DNA of 64,000 bases. Origin: Cutaneotrichosporon cavernicola (taxonomy: Eukaryota > Basidiomycota > Tremellomycetes > Trichosporonales > Trichosporonaceae). The notes below the pieces were generated by a model, which did not search any database, was not told the origin of the DNA, and saw only the letters and a program-made list of their open reading frames with translations. Made by a program: the position numbers and the translations under genes. The DNA lies in NCBI RefSeq assembly GCF_030864355.1, contig NC_083396.1, forward strand, positions 1,798,001 to 1,862,000. Direction: 5' to 3'. Shown here piece by piece: positions 20,617-31,545 of the stretch (its first letter is position 1; every line of letters begins with the position of its first letter).

Positions 20617-23430
20617 CTACTCGACCTTGTTAGCGACAAGCTCGAGGATCTCGCGCGTCGACAGGCCGACGTTGGCCAGGTCCTTGGCCGTTGCCTGCCA
20701 CACCGGGCCGTGCGTTGGCGCAGCGGCCTCTGCGTCCCGCAAGACGGCTTCCTGTCGCTCCGGCTCACCGTATTCGCGCTCAAACTTGAGCCACCAGCCC
20801 CATGCATCTCCCCAGTCCTTGTCTGCCGTGATAGCGTTGCGCATCCACGTCCGTGTCTTTTCGACCTTGCGTTCGAGCCAGAACAGGCGCGCGACGGCGA
20901 TGATGACCGCCGGATGCTCGCCAGTCTTCTTGAGCGCGTCCACCGAACGACCCTTGCGCTGCTGTGGGTTCTCCATGAAGATAGCCATTGCCCAGAGGAT
21001 CGGTGAGGCAGGGCACTCCTGCATGGCGCGGGACATCACAGCCTTGGCCTGCTGTGCGCTTCCCGCGCGCTCCTCCATCTTGATGCTCTCGGCCCACAGC
21101 TGGTCGTTCTTCGGGTTGTGCAAGCGCGCCTTCTCTAACAGCGAACGCGCCTTGATGACAACGCCAGCCTTCTCCTCGAGGCGAGCGGCCAGGATCCAAA
21201 GCGGTACCGACTTGGGGCAAGCACGGCAGCCTTGTGCGTAAGCCGCACGCGCGCCGGGAATGTCGCCCTTCTGCTCGAGCACCTGTCCGCGGATCATGTG
21301 CAGTTTGTCGAACTGGGGGTATTTCCCAATAGCCTCCTGTAGAGTCTTGAGCGCGTCGTCGAGCTTGCCGAGTTGCCGCTCGAGCACGGCCGACTTCATC
21401 CAGACACGCTCGGTATCGGCCTGCGAGCGCGCCTTCTCGAGGATCTGGAGTGCCGCGTCCGTCTCGTTGGTCTCGGCGGCGATCTTTGCTGCCGCGAGGA
21501 AAATCGACTCCGAGTTCTCGTTCTGCTCGAAAGCCTTGCTGAGAATCTTCTGGGCACCAACAACGTCCCCACCAACCCACTTCTCCTTGGCGGCCATCAA
21601 CCAGAGTACCTCGGCATGCGGACAGTGCTCCGCACCCTGCATGAGAATGTCCTGGACGGCCTGCGGCGAGCCATGAGCCTTCTCAAACTCGGCAGCTTGG
21701 CGCCACACCCTCCACTCGTTGGGAAAGTTCTCGATGAGCACGACGAAGATTGCGCGTGCAACCTCGTGGAACCCATATTTATTGGCATTCTCGGCGTCCT
21801 CGAGCCACACCTTCTGGCGGTCCTCCTCCTCAACGTCGATGTGGATGGTGGCCTTGATGATAGCCTGTGCGGTGAGTGGACTGCCGTCCTGCTCGCACTT
21901 TTCGGCCTCCTGGAGCCACTGCTCTCGGGTGAGGACTGCCTGGTGCTTGGTAAGCGACGAAACAGCGGTCTTCATAAGGCGGTCGACCTGCGATGACAGC
22001 TTTTTGCGTGCCTCGGAGTCGTCCTCCTCTGTCTTGACACCCGCAACCGCAGATGGTGTCTGCTCGGCGACACGGCTGGCAGCGATCCAGATCTCATGCG
22101 AGGTGGGGATCTTCTGACGGGCCGAGTTGAGGACCTGCTTGGCCTTGGCTGGAGTCTCGAGGCGCGCGAGGGTGAGCCACAGCTCGACTGACGTGGGAAT
22201 GACCTCAACAGCCCTCGTGAGGAGGATACGCGCATCCTCATGGTCGTCCTCGAGGTTGACGACCTCCTTCCACAGCCGGACCGAGTTGGGAATGAACTCG
22301 AGCGCCTTGCGGAGCACTCGGCGCTTGGCGTTGTTGTCGGCCTCAAGGGACGCGGCCTTGAGCCAGATCTTGACCGAAGTGGGCACATGGGCAACAGCGC
22401 GCGCCAGGATACGCTTCGAGTTATCAGGCGTGTTGAGCTCGGCGGCATGGAACCACACGTCCTCGTTGTTCGGGCATTTCTCGCAGCCTTCGGCAATGAT
22501 CTTGCGCGCCGCCACCATCTTCTTGGCGTGCACTTCTAAATTCGCGGCGGCGATCCAGCCCTCGGGCTTGTTGGGATTGCTTTGGATTAATTTCTGCAGC
22601 AGCTGGCGTGCCTGTTTGATGTCGCCAATCTGCGCGTCCGTCTGCAAGACCTGGCTGTTGAGCGCAGTCATGTACCCGCGCGGGTCGACGCTAGTCGACG
22701 TACCGCCAGTCGCGTCTGATGACGCCTGGTCGAGCTTTAGCGACAGAACCTTGTCACGCGCATTACCGATCGACACAAAGTCTGTCATGGTCCCATCGGT
22801 CGCTGGCGTCTGGCTACCCTCCTGTTCGCCGAGATCGCCGACCATCTCGTTCTTCGCGACCTGGCCAGCGATAACCGAGTCCGACACGGCGTACATCCGC
22901 CCATTCTGGTTCTCCTCGAGGCGAAGGTTGTGCTTCCGCCTCTTGCCGGTCATGTTTCCAGCGTCGGGGATGGCGGCCCAGTCACTATCGTTGAGCTCTG
23001 ACAGGCCGCGCTTCAAGTCGGCAAACTGCGTCTGCAGTTTGGGGTTATTGGCGCGCTCCTTTGCGGCAATCTCGGCTTCCATGGCCTCTCGCCTCCGCTT
23101 GCGCCGCTGGTCCATACGATTGTCGACCGAGTCGTAAATCCGGTCCGCCTCCTCGTCATCGGCCTCGTAAACCGTGCCCGCGAAGAGGTTGCGCTCGTTC
23201 TCCGGGTCCTGGAACTGGTCCGGGTCGGGAATCTCCTCGCCACGCTTGGCCATGGCATCGCGCACCGTCTCCTCACTAGGCCCTTCGCGCGCAGGACCAA
23301 TATCGGATCGCGTGGTAAAACCAGATGCGCCACGGCCAAGACCCGCGACGTAAGACGCCGGCGCCTTCATGTTAAGGAAGGCATACCGGTGCTCCTTGGG
23401 GATCGACTTGACAGTACCGATGTGCGACAT
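20617..23430 (-). CDS. PRP6: Pre-mRNA splicing factor PRP6 (U4/U6.U5 tri-snRNP)
   Basis: One uninterrupted exon of 937 codons, starting MSHIGTVKSIPKEHRYAFLN. Residues 10 to about 150 are the PRP1 N-terminal domain (APASYVAGLGRGASGFTTRS, DPDQFQDPENERNLFAGTVY, DDEEADRIYDSVDNRMDQRR). The rest consists of HAT/TPR-like helical repeats, recognisable by repeats of the type ARILLTRAVEVIPTSVELWL and ARSLLEKARLHNPKNDQLW. PRP6 bridges the U5 and U4/U6 particles in the tri-snRNP and acts in the nucleus. Length fits the family (about 900-950). It is notable for having no intron in a genome where most genes have several. The start is divergent from CFD1, 355 bp away. Confidence 0.96.
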   Translation of the reverse strand: MSHIGTVKSIPKEHRYAFLNMKAPASYVAGLGRGASGFTTRSDIGPAREGPSEETVRDAMAKRGEEIPDPDQFQDPENERNLFAGTVYEADDEEADRIYDSVDNRMDQRRKRRREAMEAEIAAKERANNPKLQTQFADLKRGLSELNDSDWAAIPDAGNMTGKRRKHNLRLEENQNGRMYAVSDSVIAGQVAKNEMVGDLGEQEGSQTPATDGTMTDFVSIGNARDKVLSLKLDQASSDATGGTSTSVDPRGYMTALNSQVLQTDAQIGDIKQARQLLQKLIQSNPNKPEGWIAAANLEVHAKKMVAARKIIAEGCEKCPNNEDVWFHAAELNTPDNSKRILARAVAHVPTSVKIWLKAASLEADNNAKRRVLRKALEFIPNSVRLWKEVVNLEDDHEDARILLTRAVEVIPTSVELWLTLARLETPAKAKQVLNSARQKIPTSHEIWIAASRVAEQTPSAVAGVKTEEDDSEARKKLSSQVDRLMKTAVSSLTKHQAVLTREQWLQEAEKCEQDGSPLTAQAIIKATIHIDVEEEDRQKVWLEDAENANKYGFHEVARAIFVVLIENFPNEWRVWRQAAEFEKAHGSPQAVQDILMQGAEHCPHAEVLWLMAAKEKWVGGDVVGAQKILSKAFEQNENSESIFLAAAKIAAETNETDAALQILEKARSQADTERVWMKSAVLERQLGKLDDALKTLQEAIGKYPQFDKLHMIRGQVLEQKGDIPGARAAYAQGCRACPKSVPLWILAARLEEKAGVVIKARSLLEKARLHNPKNDQLWAESIKMEERAGSAQQAKAVMSRAMQECPASPILWAMAIFMENPQQRKGRSVDALKKTGEHPAVIIAVARLFWLERKVEKTRTWMRNAITADKDWGDAWGWWLKFEREYGEPERQEAVLRDAEAAAPTHGPVWQATAKDLANVGLSTREILELVANKVE

Positions 23431-23785
23431 GGTGGCGACGGATAAGGACGGTTATACGCCAAAGGCCAAGGGGTCGCAGGAGTGCTGCGCTCGGCGATGC
23501 TTGCGCCAGTCGACCGATGTACTAGCGGTAAAAGTACGTCGGAAAGTACGCTAGATGCCGCCTGATGCGATTCAGCGCTGCGGATTCGCTTTAAGTGTTG
23601 ATGGGGGTGAGAGAGAGAGTTGAGAGATGACGAGATGACTTTGGGTGTTGATGAGTCGTAGATCGAGTGGGTGGCGAATTTGCGGAGGGCTCGATTAAGT
23701 TTTACATAAGTTGGAATCCTAAATGGCATTGACATGACCAAGCATCTATGATGGTAAGTCAACTTGTACAACCAACCTCATCACA
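23431..23785. promoter_or_regulatory. Divergent promoter region, PRP6 / CFD1
   Basis: A 355-bp gap between two divergently transcribed housekeeping genes, expected to contain both promoters. It is GA-rich around 23605-23640. No coding frame is supported. Confidence 0.5.
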
Positions 23786-24777
23786 ATGGCCGAAGTACTC
23801 GAGACGCCTGTATCGCGCCGCCTGGCCTCGGTGAAGAACATCATCATCGTCATCTCCGGCAAGGGTGGGTCCTCATCATTTCAGATCTAACGGCAGGTGG
23901 AGTTGGCAAGTCGAGCAGTTCGGTACAGTTGGCGCTGTCGCTGCTCAACCAGGCGCCGGGCACGCGTGTGGGCCTCCTAGACTTGGACCTGACTGGCCCC
24001 TCTCTTCCGCGTATGGTGGGCCTCGACGTCCCCGGTGCAACTGTTCACCAGTCTTCGGCCGGGTGGGTTCCGGTCTATGTGGACCGTGAGCGGCGGCTGG
24101 GCGTCATGTCCATCGGGTTCCTGCTCAAGGACCGGGGTGACTCGGTTGTGTGGCGCGGACCAAAGAAGGACGGCATGATCCGCCAGTTCCTCTCCGAGGT
24201 GCGGTGGGGCGACCTCGACTACCTCATTATCGATACGCCGCCGGGCACTTCTGACGAGCACATCTCCCTCCTCACCCACCTACACCCCATGTTCACGCCG
24301 ACTGCCGGCAGGCCGACTGTGCCGAGTGCGGTGGTGATCACGACGCCGCAGCAGACGGCGTTGAATGACACTCTGAAATCAATCTCGTTTACGCGCAAAC
24401 TCGCACTGCCAGTCCTCGGCCTGGTCGAGAATATGGCGGGATACGTGTGCCCGTGCTGCGATGAGATCAGCGACCTGTTCGGGTCGGGGGGTGGCGAGCG
24501 CCTTGCTGAAGAGCAGCACATCGGGTTCCTCGGTCGCGTCCCCATCGACACGCAGCTCGTCAGGCTCCTCGACGCAGTATCCAAAGGTGAGATCCCTGGA
24601 GCCGACACGGACGAGGGCAAGGAGGCTGTCAACGGAGAGAACAAGGACGAGTTCCCACTCCTCGACAAGTACAACGCGACCACGTCGTCCAAAGTGTGGA
24701 AGGACATTGCCAAGCGGGTTGTCGAGGAGATCGAAACGCGACGGGCAACCATCGCCGTCGCCCTCACCAAGGTGTGA
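23786..24777 (+). CDS. CFD1: Cytosolic Fe-S cluster assembly ATPase CFD1 (NUBP2-type)
   Basis: Two exons, 23786-23864 and 23897-24777, encode 319 residues. The 32-nt intron interrupts the deviant Walker A loop GKGGVGKS (residues 25-32). Other Mrp/NBP35-family blocks follow: [38 protein letters not shown] and [13 protein letters not shown]. The bridging cluster motif is Cys211-Pro-Cys-Cys214 in YVCPCCDE. There is no N-terminal four-cysteine ferredoxin-like segment, which separates CFD1 from NBP35. CFD1 and NBP35 form the scaffold that builds 4Fe-4S clusters for cytosolic and nuclear proteins. A stretch of about 20 acidic residues before the C-terminus ([18 protein letters not shown]) looks like a lineage-specific loop. 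Confidence 0.95.
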
Positions 24778-25166
24778 AGCGCATCGCATCAAGACATAGA
24801 CACATGTTGTACACCCATTGAGAGAGCATGCCACTGATAACTATTTGCGCCGTTGGTTAGTTGGTTGCACATGCCAGTCGTACCAAGAGTACATCCCAAC
24901 CGATGCGACTGCCTACAGCAGCCGCGAATATCTACCCCGAGAGGCGTCTACGACGTGGGGGTGCCGTGTAGGACGCGGTTTGGGTGCTAGCCTGTTCAGT
25001 ATTACCCAGGCTTGCGGTTTCCCCCCGGGGCGTCTAGTTATGGGTATCACTCCCCCTCCCTCTTCTTCTCCTCGCCTGGTGGTGCGTAGTGACCGTGCTT
25101 GGACATTTTAGGTGCAGGACTGTAAGCTGCGACTTGGTGTTTGTAGGAACCCTCGCATCCCCCTTG

Positions 25167-27078
25167 TCATGGGAGGAGGGAGATTTTGTTGTTGGCGACG
25201 GGCGAACGCGGCTGCACCCAGTCGCGGCGCTCAAAGCACGCAAAGAGGAGGTCGTAGCCCTCAAACTCGTAGATGATGCGGTCCTTGCGGGTGAACGCGC
25301 CATCGAAGAGGTCGGCGCCGATGGCGTTGGTGGCCGGCGCAGCGGCGGCCGGCGAGTCCTCGCCCGTCGAGACGAACAGCGTGATGGTCAGGCGGTTCGG
25401 CTGGAAGATGTCGACTACGCGGCGAATGAGAGACGACATGTCGGGGCGACCGCTCGGGTCGTTGGGGCGCAGCGGAAGGGGCACGTTGCACTCGAACGAC
25501 GCGTACGACCAGCCATCCTCGGGCGTGACGTGGATGGTAAAGTAGCCGCCGTCGCCGTGAGTGCAGTTGAGGCCCGAGCCTACGACCGCGTTGGCAGAAT
25601 AGCCGCACGGCTCAAAGCCGAAGCTGTCGAGGATCGTCTCGCTCTTGGGAAACAGGGTGTCAATACCGAGCTGGGCAGAAATGTCCGCGCCCAGCTCATG
25701 GCCCGAACGCGACTCGGGCGTAGCGCCAATCGGGAGCTCGGGCAGGAAGAAGGGAGCGGCGCCTGCAGGCGTGAGGTGCGACATGAGAATCTCGAGCGTC
25801 TGGTCGGGGGCTCCAGAGCAAGGTGGAGGTAGGGCTAGTAGTCTCTCGGGCCCAGCGGGAGCGAGCGCGACTGGGTTCGCGCCCGTAATGTAGAGCAGCC
25901 AGTTGTCGCGGTTAATCGGGCCAACAGTGTAGGCTGAACCCGAGTTGCCTGAGCACGTTAGCGGAGTGCCACTTTTTTTTTACAAAGGTGGTGACAGCCA
26001 GGGTGGGCATGCCACATTTGACAGTCGGTATGTGGGCCTGGGCCCAAAGTCTAGAGGCACACTCACCAAACACATTGTCAAGGAACTTGACTTCCTCAGT
26101 CCAGTCACGGTGCGGCCCCTGCTGACGCTCGGGGAAAAAGAACGACTTGCGAGAGTAGAAGCACCTGGTCGATCAGCGTCGAGGTCTGGGAGCTCATTTG
26201 CTCGCGCGGGTCTGTGCATCGCCGCACGGTGACAACACGGCCTTTTTACCGCTGCTACCCCGCATTTCCGCCGCCCGAGTGTAGTCACGGTGGCAAGGCT
26301 CTGCTGAATACTGTAATGTGGTCCACAGCGCAATACACGGGGCGGTGGCGGATACATGCTTGCCGGATGGCGGTGGATGTGGGCAGCGGGGCGCGTTTTG
26401 GGCGTAGCTCGACGGTCTTCCCACGGTACAGGCACTTGAACTCACCTGTAGACGTTGGTGAAACCGCAGTACTCGCGGGCAATCTCGAGGATGCGGTTCA
26501 GGCCGAGGAGGTTGAGGGTAGTGCCACATGTCTTGAGGATGACGACATGGGGAGCGACAAAGAGAGACGACTCGCTGTCATGTGAGTCAAGTGTGTTGAC
26601 ACGGGCGCGCGCTGAACGGGAAAATTGACCGAGTCCAAATAAGAAGGTTGTACTTACGAGAGAAGGTAGCTGTCGAGCTCGTCGCCTTCAATGACGCTGA
26701 GAACCTTGCACTTGACAATGTCAAGCATCTCCTCCCACACTGCACGGGGCACGGTGCGGAGGCCCTGGAAGGGCTGGCCGTTCGAGGAGACGCCCGCACG
26801 GCGGCGAGCGCTATTGTCATTGGCGCTGAGGTGGCCGTTCTTTACAATGTTGCCGTTACCATTGGCGGTGGTGGAGAGAGGCGACCCATGGTTCGCGGAG
26901 CCGGTGCCGACAAGAGCGTCGGGGGTGGGCGCGAACCAGACCTCTAATAACCTTGGACGTTAGGTGTTTTCTGGGGAAAAAGCGCTCACTTCTCTGGTCC
27001 CTCAAAGGGGCCAGGCGACGTGTCTGGCTCGGAGAGGATGAGCGGCGAAGGGGGCGTCGGGGTAATAGTCTGGGCCAT
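25167..27078 (-). CDS. SPE2: S-adenosylmethionine decarboxylase proenzyme
   Basis: Five exons (27078-26990, 26951-26658, 26574-26446, 26164-26067, 25948-25167) encode 463 residues. Key family blocks are FEGPEKLLEVWF, LDSYLLSESSLFV, LKTCGTTLNLL, YSRKSFFFPERQ and GPINRDNWLLYI. The enzyme self-cleaves between Glu129 and Ser130 in SESSL, and the serine becomes the pyruvoyl cofactor. It makes decarboxylated SAM, the aminopropyl donor for spermidine and spermine. About 45 residues after LLEVWFAP (rich in Asn, Gly and Ser) are a non-conserved insertion. Intron 2 falls two bases into the codon just before the cleavage-site Glu. The acceptor at 26953-26952 was chosen because it alone keeps EKLLEVWF intact. 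The last intron contains an A/T run of nine near its acceptor side. Confidence 0.95.
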
Positions 27079-27243
27079 ATCGTCGGCGGCGAGGACCCTC
27101 CCTAGTCACTGGCTGCCTGCTTTTGAAGGAGGTGTTATCAGAGGTTTTGAGGGATGGGTAGCAGCAAACGAATCAATGAGGCCTTGAAACCCAACACTGT
27201 TGCCAAACCACTCCACTTTCCAAAATTGGATTACCTGAACAGG

Positions 27244-27251
27244 TCACGTGA
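27244..27251. promoter_or_regulatory. TCACGTGA palindrome upstream of SPE2
   Basis: A perfect 8-bp palindrome containing CACGTG lies about 170 bp before the SPE2 ATG. Such boxes are bound by Cbf1/bHLH-type regulators in fungi. A link to sulfur or methionine metabolism would be natural for a SAM-consuming enzyme, but this is inference. Confidence 0.4.
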
Positions 27252-27627
27252 ACATTAGATCAGGGAACCCCTTTTCTATTGAGCGGAAGCAAAATGGTAA
27301 TGGAGGAAAAATTATGGGTTTGCCTTGGGGTTGACATGTCACACGAGCGAGTGCAATGTGCACTACTGAACGAGCCGTGTAACAAGCAACTGTACTGAAA
27401 AGGAACGTGGTTGGTTGGACCTTGCACCGTGCATAACCTAACTCTGACCCACTGGGGCCATGACCCACTGGCAAACAAGCCGCTCATTACTGGGCTGAGC
27501 TCATGTTACCGACGCCAGACGCCAGACGCCACACACTCATCGGCCATCACGCCATCATCATCAGTGGACAGGGCATTCGGCCACCACCAACCATCGGTGA
27601 TCGGCCATCAACCACAAATCTGAATGT

Positions 27628-27655
27628 GGCACTTGGCACTTGGCACTTGGCACTT
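27628..27655 (+). repeat. Four tandem copies of ggcactt
   Basis: A perfect 7-bp tandem repeat lies between the ABCG gene's 3' end and the SPE2 5' flank. Confidence 0.85.
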
Positions 27656-27789
27656 GTAATGTACTGATCTGATCCACACCAAAGAGGCGCTTGGAACTGC
27701 ACTAACCAACACAAATACATACACAGTCAGATCAAGTGGGAAGATTGTCAGTTGTCAGATTGGGTATTATATAGTGTTTCTCTGGAGCT

Positions 27790-29870
27790 CTAAGACCTGC
27801 GGATCTTGAGCACAACCCAGAGGAGGGTGCGGTAGATGACGAAGATGCCGACGAGGATGCCAGTGTATCCACCAACTGGGATTCCAGCGAACTCGAGGTA
27901 GTGGAGGACATCTGGTCGTCAGTTGGGCTAGTGGGGGTTGACATACCTTGGCCAGTGACCTTGCACTCGCCGTACTGAGCAATGGTGGCGGCCGAGGGTG
28001 GGTACGCGCACTGGCACGAGCCGTCGGGGAACACACCCGTGTTGCATTTGAAGACCTCACCGAAGAGGTCGTTTTTTGCCAGGATTTCAAACGCAAAGGT
28101 CTGGAAGTCCATAAAGTGCTGGGGGGGGGTTAGCGCTGCTCTAGGATTAGGTATGTAGGTGGCATGAGGCCGCCAAGAAGAAAACTCACAAAGCTGTAGA
28201 ACCAGAAGCGGGGGAGAGAGCGTGCCCGGATAAAGTAGCCTTGGACGCACATCCAGAAGCCGTTCATGAAGGCAGTGAGGGCAAGCGCAGCGATAAAGAT
28301 CGGCACCAAACCCGCAATGAGCTGTACCTGCACCTCTGCGACGAGGAGAGCCAGGAACAGGAACGCGAGGAACCGGAAGAAGTTGGTTGCTCCCGGGTGC
28401 AGCCCGATTGCCCAGTAGATGATGAGTGAGTAGAAGAGTGTGCACGCAAAGAGGAAGGGAAGCAAGACGATCGTGTTGGAGAGAATGAACGCGGTCGGTC
28501 CATACAGGCCATTACGGCGTTCGCGGACGAAGACGGACCGCTCCTCCAAGAAGGCGGGGATACCGGCGACACTCATGAATGCCAGGAAAGCGACGGAGAA
28601 GAAGTGGACGGACAGACGGTCGTTGATAATGCCGTCAGAGTCGCCGAGGCGAATCCAGATCGTCGCGATCATCACGCCCATGCCGATGTACATGCCCAGA
28701 CGGACGCCGTAGGCCAGGAGGTTGCGCGCGTAGTTGAGGACGGTGCGTTCGGAAAGTACACCGACGACGGCGAGGTTGTGCATAAAGGGCTTGCGGGCGA
28801 TGGTGATCTCGTTGGGCGTCTCGGCCGAGTGCTCACTCGTGCTATCGGCCAAATCGATCTCTCTCTGGGCATTGTACAGTGCTTGGAGGATGGGCATCTT
28901 GTCGTCTTCCCCGAAATCGGTGGCGACGAGGTCGAGTAGGTGGTCGGCAGGGTTGTGGAACGCCGGCATGGGCTGCCCGATGGACAGGCAGCGGGTTTCG
29001 GCGTTGCTCAAGGACCCGCGGAAGGCGGTGCGGCCCTTGGCGAGAACCATGATCTGGTCGAAGAGCTGGAGAGTGTCGATGCTGGGGCTGTGGATGGTCG
29101 CGATGACGATGATACCCTCGGCTTGGGCAATGCGGCGGATGGACGTGATGACTTCGCGAGCGGAAGCCGAGTCCAAGCCAGAGGTTGGCTCATCAAGGAA
29201 CAGGATGCGAGGATAGGTAACGAGGCCGGTGCCGACGGTAACGCGGCGCTTCTGACCGCCAGAGACACCGCGCTGGATGGGCGTACCGATCTTGAGGTTC
29301 TGGCAAGACTGAAGACCAAGAGCAGAGATAATGTCGTCCACGCGCATGCGCGTCTCGACCCTGGTGCGACCCGTGTTGGCCAGGCGAGCGGCGTAGGCAA
29401 TAGTCTCACGGACAGTGAGGACGCCATAGTGCTCGTCGTCCTGCTCGACAAACGACGAGACCTCGGACATGGTGGAGGCGGTCATGTTGGTACCGTTAAG
29501 GCGGATCTGGGGTCAGGGCAGGCACTAGCCACGAATAAGCATAGAGAGAGCACTCACGCTGCCTCCATCCATGGCCCTTTTGCGAAACGACATGATGTCG
29601 AGCAGAGTCGACTTGCCGGCGCCGCTTCAGGTTAGCTATGCATGAGGGAGAGGACATACGAAGGGCCGAGGATGGCGAGCATCTATAGTCAGCTGTGTCC
29701 ATGGGGATATGGGGAAGGAAACTCACTTGACCCTGAGAGACCTTTACGGAGACATTGTCAACGAGGCGGGTGGTGCCGTTCTTGTTCTTGACATCGTATG
29801 AGAGGTTGTCAAAGACGGCGACGGAGCCCTTGAGCACCGTCCAGTTTGTTGGAGGCGAGTTCAGTGCCAT
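27790..29870 (-). CDS. ABCG-family half-size ABC transporter
   Basis: Six exons (29870-29727, 29682-29660, 29624-29558, 29506-28190, 28118-27947, 27911-27790) give 614 residues. The nucleotide-binding domain comes first: Walker A GPSGAGKST at residues 54-62, signature VSGGQKRR and Walker B ILFLDEPTSGLD. It is followed by a six-helix transmembrane domain (for example LGMYIGMGVMIATIWIRLG, FLFACTLFYSLIIYWAIG, LIAGLVPIFIAALALTAFM) with a short cysteine-containing extracellular loop before the last helix. NBD-TMD order and half size place it in the ABCG/WHITE subfamily, which works as a dimer. Substrates cannot be read from sequence; lipids or small organics are usual. Exon 2 is only 23 nt, and the Walker A motif is split between exons 2 and 3. 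The acceptor before exon 5 follows a run of nine C. Confidence 0.93.
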
Positions 29871-31545
29871 GGGAAGGATGGTGGATGCGTTGGCGTTGGG
29901 GAGTTGTAGAGTGCCATGGTGGTGCTGTTTTATGTCCCATCAATGGTATGGTGACGGGGTTTGAAAGCTGCAGGTCGACGGCGTTTGCTCGTCCATATTC
30001 AATTAAGCAGTTTGCAAAGTCAAATAAAGAGGATTCGGATCTGCTTGCAAAGCTGTTTGCATACTGTCCGGGGACTGACACGCAGAGCCCGGCGTTGCAG
30101 ACGACGGAGGGGTCCGGGAGGGTACTGACCCGAGCAAGACGGAGGGAACCCGGGCTTTGCCCAGATCAAGGGTGTCCCCCTTGGTACGTTACGTTTACTG
30201 GCATGGCCAGAAGCATAAACCTGTCGACGAATGCGGCCAGCCAAGGTGCAGATCAAAACCAAGCACCTGGAACCGAAAGTTCCGTGGATGCAGTCTCCGA
30301 GTATGACGTGGGAATGTAATGGCATACTGGCCCTTCTTGTTGGAATGTAAGATACGAGGAGATGTACAGATGGCTAGGTTTAAACTTGATTGTGTTGATC
30401 GTCAAGAGCAGAGACAATCCGACGACTCAAGCCGTTGCAGGACGTCAGCACTGCAAGGTGGCACGTGCAAGTGACCTGGGGTTGTTGGAGTGGCGGCGCT
30501 TCAATTGCCGGGGGCTTGGACCGTTGCGCAAAGCAAGCAAGATCTCGATCATCTACAATCCATGAATCCTAAGGAGAAGCGAGAAGCGCCCGGTGCGTGC
30601 ACGGTGTATGTTTCGGCCAACGAGCCAACGAGCGAGCACTAACAAGCTTGCAAGCCTATTCTTGGCCAGAAGACAAGAAGTGCTGCGAATAAGAACTGGG
30701 CCATGGAGGGCGAATATGAATATGAATCTGAATCTGAATCTGTTACCTGGGTCACTGTTTTTAGAATGTATAACAAACGCCTGATCGCTTGAACAGCTTT
30801 GGAAGCGGGCAGTCGATCATCTGGTTGTATCGGTATATAAATATCCGTCGATCTATTGCTCAAGGTCTGTCCCCGCGCGTCACTAACAGCGGAATGTATA
30901 AACTAACCTGGCGATTGTATTGCAGTGTGGATGCAGTCTAAGCTCTTAAGCTGTTCTGTACAGGCACTACACAAGCTCCGACCCAGTTTTCACGCTTGCG
31001 GCCAACTTTATCAATATGGCCCCGACAATTCCGGGTGCCTGATACGGCTGGTAGCGCTGCAAGGGCCAACGGTGTCTGGTTTCGGGGTTGTCAGAGGGTA
31101 CGAAAATGGTGTTGTTTAGAATAGACGAGGGTATGCTCGCCATGCTCAGTCGCCGTTCATTCTGGATCCGTTGAAACGAGACCGCCCATGTCCGACTTTG
31201 CAGTTGAATCTATCCCACACGCCGAGATTGGGCCCAAACTCTCCTGCCAGGCCCCAGTGGACCTAGGGTTGCGGTGAAAGATCATGTCAAGATATGTGGG
31301 ACCATGAATCCAGGAATGGGATGGACATGACAGCCATGTGATGGACCGACCATCAACGTGCTCAGCGCACAGCGAGCACAACGATACTCTCTTGCACAAC
31401 CAACGCCCCCCTCAAGGTCAAGGCGTCTGCCAACAGGTACTGCGCCTCGTCGTCACACCTCCCACGCCGCTCATTCAACTCCCTGCTGCTCGGACCGGTC
31501 TCAATGCCTGCCTGATATCCAATACACACAAATCCTACAAGCCAC
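29871..31545. other. Intergenic region with no supported gene
   Basis: About 1.7 kb between the ABCG start and the 3' end of the STRIP gene. Open frames are short and unrelated to known families. It contains a hexanucleotide run of gaatat/gaatct units at about 30713-30741 and a CACGTG box at about 30462. It includes the ABCG promoter. Confidence 0.5.

Noticed and set aside
29846..30319. 157-codon plus-strand frame next to the ABCG start
   Set aside because: It overlaps the ABCG start codon region on the other strand, has no domain and no splice support.
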